A DNA stretch of 5,934 nucleotides from assembly GCA_030837265.1 (NCBI GenBank), contig JAUPKV010000439.1, forward strand, positions 1-5,934, given 5' to 3'. The position numbers and the translations under genes were made by a program. Below the pieces are notes generated by a model. That model was not told the origin of the DNA. It did not search any database and saw only the letters and a list, made by a program, of their open reading frames with translations. Source of the DNA: Methanobacteriota archaeon (lineage in GTDB: Archaea; Halobacteriota; Methanosarcinia; Methanosarcinales; Methanosarcinaceae). Of the stretch, positions 5,085 to 5,934 are shown piece after piece. The number at the start of each line of letters is the position of its first letter. Within the stretch, counting starts at the first letter, position 1.

Positions 5085-5801
5085 ATGGAAAAAACATTAA
5101 AAGATATATATCTCAAGATCATAGGTACAATAATTACTACAATTTCAGTAGCTATTATAGGGTTTTTGTTCTCAAAAGAACAAACAACAATTCTTGGGAT
5201 CTATTTTCTTTTAATGTTTGTTGTAATTTATTTATTATTTGGTAAGGAAATAAGTTTAAGTATCAACAATTTGAGAATGTCAATCTCCAGATACAACATA
5301 CGTTTTCGACTTATTATTTTGATAATAATTGTTATTGTTATTACAGCACCTTTAGTTTTTTATTATTTTAATTATTACTCATCTCGAACAATACCTGATT
5401 TAAAGATCGTACTCACCAATAATGGTTCTAATGTAACTCATCTCTCTAATCATGGAGAATTTCACATTATTACTAACGAAAGAGGATATTATCATGAAGC
5501 ATTATGTACATTGATAAATCCAGGAGAAGTGGAATTTAAATCGCCTGATAATAATCAAGATGGATTTATTGTTAAGCCTAATGAAAAATTGATCGTTTCT
5601 GGTCACATTATCACACGAGAAGAATATCTACCTTTATTTGAACGTGGAGATACTCATTTGAAGTTAATTCTATATCAGAAGGATACGAAAATGGATAGTA
5701 TGTTTATACCTTCTTACAGTTATTCAATACCTATTAATAAAGATATATTTTCGACTCAATGGGTTCTTGAAATTGGGAATAGCACTGAAAACGTATATTG
5801 A
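5085..5801 (+). CDS. Hypothetical membrane protein with three TM helices and a C-terminal domain
   Basis: I do not recognise a named family. The 238-residue product has three hydrophobic helices: about 12-30 (IIGTIITTISVAIIGFLF), 36-53 (ILGIYFLLMFVVIYLLF) and 76-98 (LIILIIIVIVITAPLVFYY). A basic loop, roughly 64-75 with five Arg, separates helices two and three. By the positive-inside rule that loop is cytoplasmic, which puts the N-terminus inside and the region from about 100 to 238 outside. That domain has alternating polar and hydrophobic stretches typical of a beta-sheet fold, only one Cys, and two N-glycosylation sequons (N116-V-T and N232-S-T). The start ATG 5085 has only a weak GAGA upstream and no alternative Met before helix one. 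The gene is AT-rich and appears monocistronic: nothing co-directional lies within 240 bases upstream. Topology is predicted by eye. Confidence 0.8.
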   Translation: MEKTLKDIYLKIIGTIITTISVAIIGFLFSKEQTTILGIYFLLMFVVIYLLFGKEISLSINNLRMSISRYNIRFRLIILIIIVIVITAPLVFYYFNYYSSRTIPDLKIVLTNNGSNVTHLSNHGEFHIITNERGYYHEALCTLINPGEVEFKSPDNNQDGFIVKPNEKLIVSGHIITREEYLPLFERGDTHLKLILYQKDTKMDSMFIPSYSYSIPINKDIFSTQWVLEIGNSTENVY

Positions 5802-5802
5802 G

Positions 5803-5819
5803 AGACGTAATTAACGTCT
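5803..5819 (+). terminator. Hairpin just after the membrane-protein stop
   Basis: AGACGT (5803-5808) and ACGTCT (5814-5819) pair perfectly around a 5-base loop, beginning two bases after the stop codon ends. No T-run follows, so it is a candidate 3'-end structure for the gene at 5085-5801 and not a clear intrinsic terminator. Confidence 0.35.
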
Positions 5820-5883
5820 TCAACAAAGAATAAACAAAGAAAACTAAATGAGAATGTCAAGCAACTACCTAAATGAAATTGAT

Positions 5884-5934
5884 TAAAGGTGTCTGATCAG
5901 GGTAATGGAGGAACTCCTTCAAGTACCGCGCTAA
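5884..5934 (+). other. Open frame running off the right edge
   Basis: From 5884 to the window end one plus-strand frame is open. With GTG 5889 as start it would begin VSDQGNGGTPSSTAL, a Gly/Ser/Thr-rich stretch. There is no clear ribosome site, and only 15 codons are visible, so it may be a gene start, a fragment or chance. A second frame from ATG 5905 ends after nine codons at 5934. Confidence 0.15.

Overview
The window looks like chromosomal DNA of a Methanosarcina-type methanogenic archaeon. This rests on three visible things: a siroheme-dependent (archaeal) heme gene set (cobA, hemD, ahbC), long AT-rich spacers with archaeal TATA-like elements, and Shine-Dalgarno sites of the AGGTG/GAGG type. 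The genus is an inference from the protein sequences; no rRNA or other marker is present.

Left half, minus strand (about 3136 down to 189): a compact tetrapyrrole operon read cobA -> hemD -> ahbC. HemD makes uroporphyrinogen III and CobA methylates it to precorrin-2, the branch point for siroheme, cobalamin, F430 and heme. AhbC works later on the archaeal route from siroheme to heme b, where it removes two acetate side chains. The enzymes between them (precorrin-2 dehydrogenase/ferrochelatase, AhbA/AhbB) and the last step (AhbD) are not in the window. A TATA-like element at 3127-3134 fits as the operon promoter, and a perfect 8-bp hairpin overlaps the ahbC stop codon. The 85-bp cobA-hemD spacer holds three 15-bp tandem repeats that lie in frame with cobA just after its stop.

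Middle (about 3081-4099): an AT-rich stretch with no intact large gene. It carries the decayed C-terminal part of an IS5/IS4-like DDE transposase on the minus strand, frameshifted at an A-run. Next to it is a TATA-like element with an inverted repeat just upstream, followed by a tiny hydrophobic reading frame of uncertain status.

Right half, plus strand (4100-5934): AT-rich accessory DNA with two orphan genes. One encodes a 124-residue acidic, helical soluble protein. The other encodes a 238-residue protein with three membrane segments and a large C-terminal domain. Between them is a possible 60-residue Cys-rich protein with a TTG start, plus a GC-rich nested stem-loop. These genes have wide gaps between them and do not form an obvious operon. 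I see no defence system, CRISPR array, tRNA or rRNA, and nothing that proves a new multi-gene system. The most concrete oddities are the post-stop repeat frame of cobA, the transposase remnant and the possible zinc-binding miniprotein.
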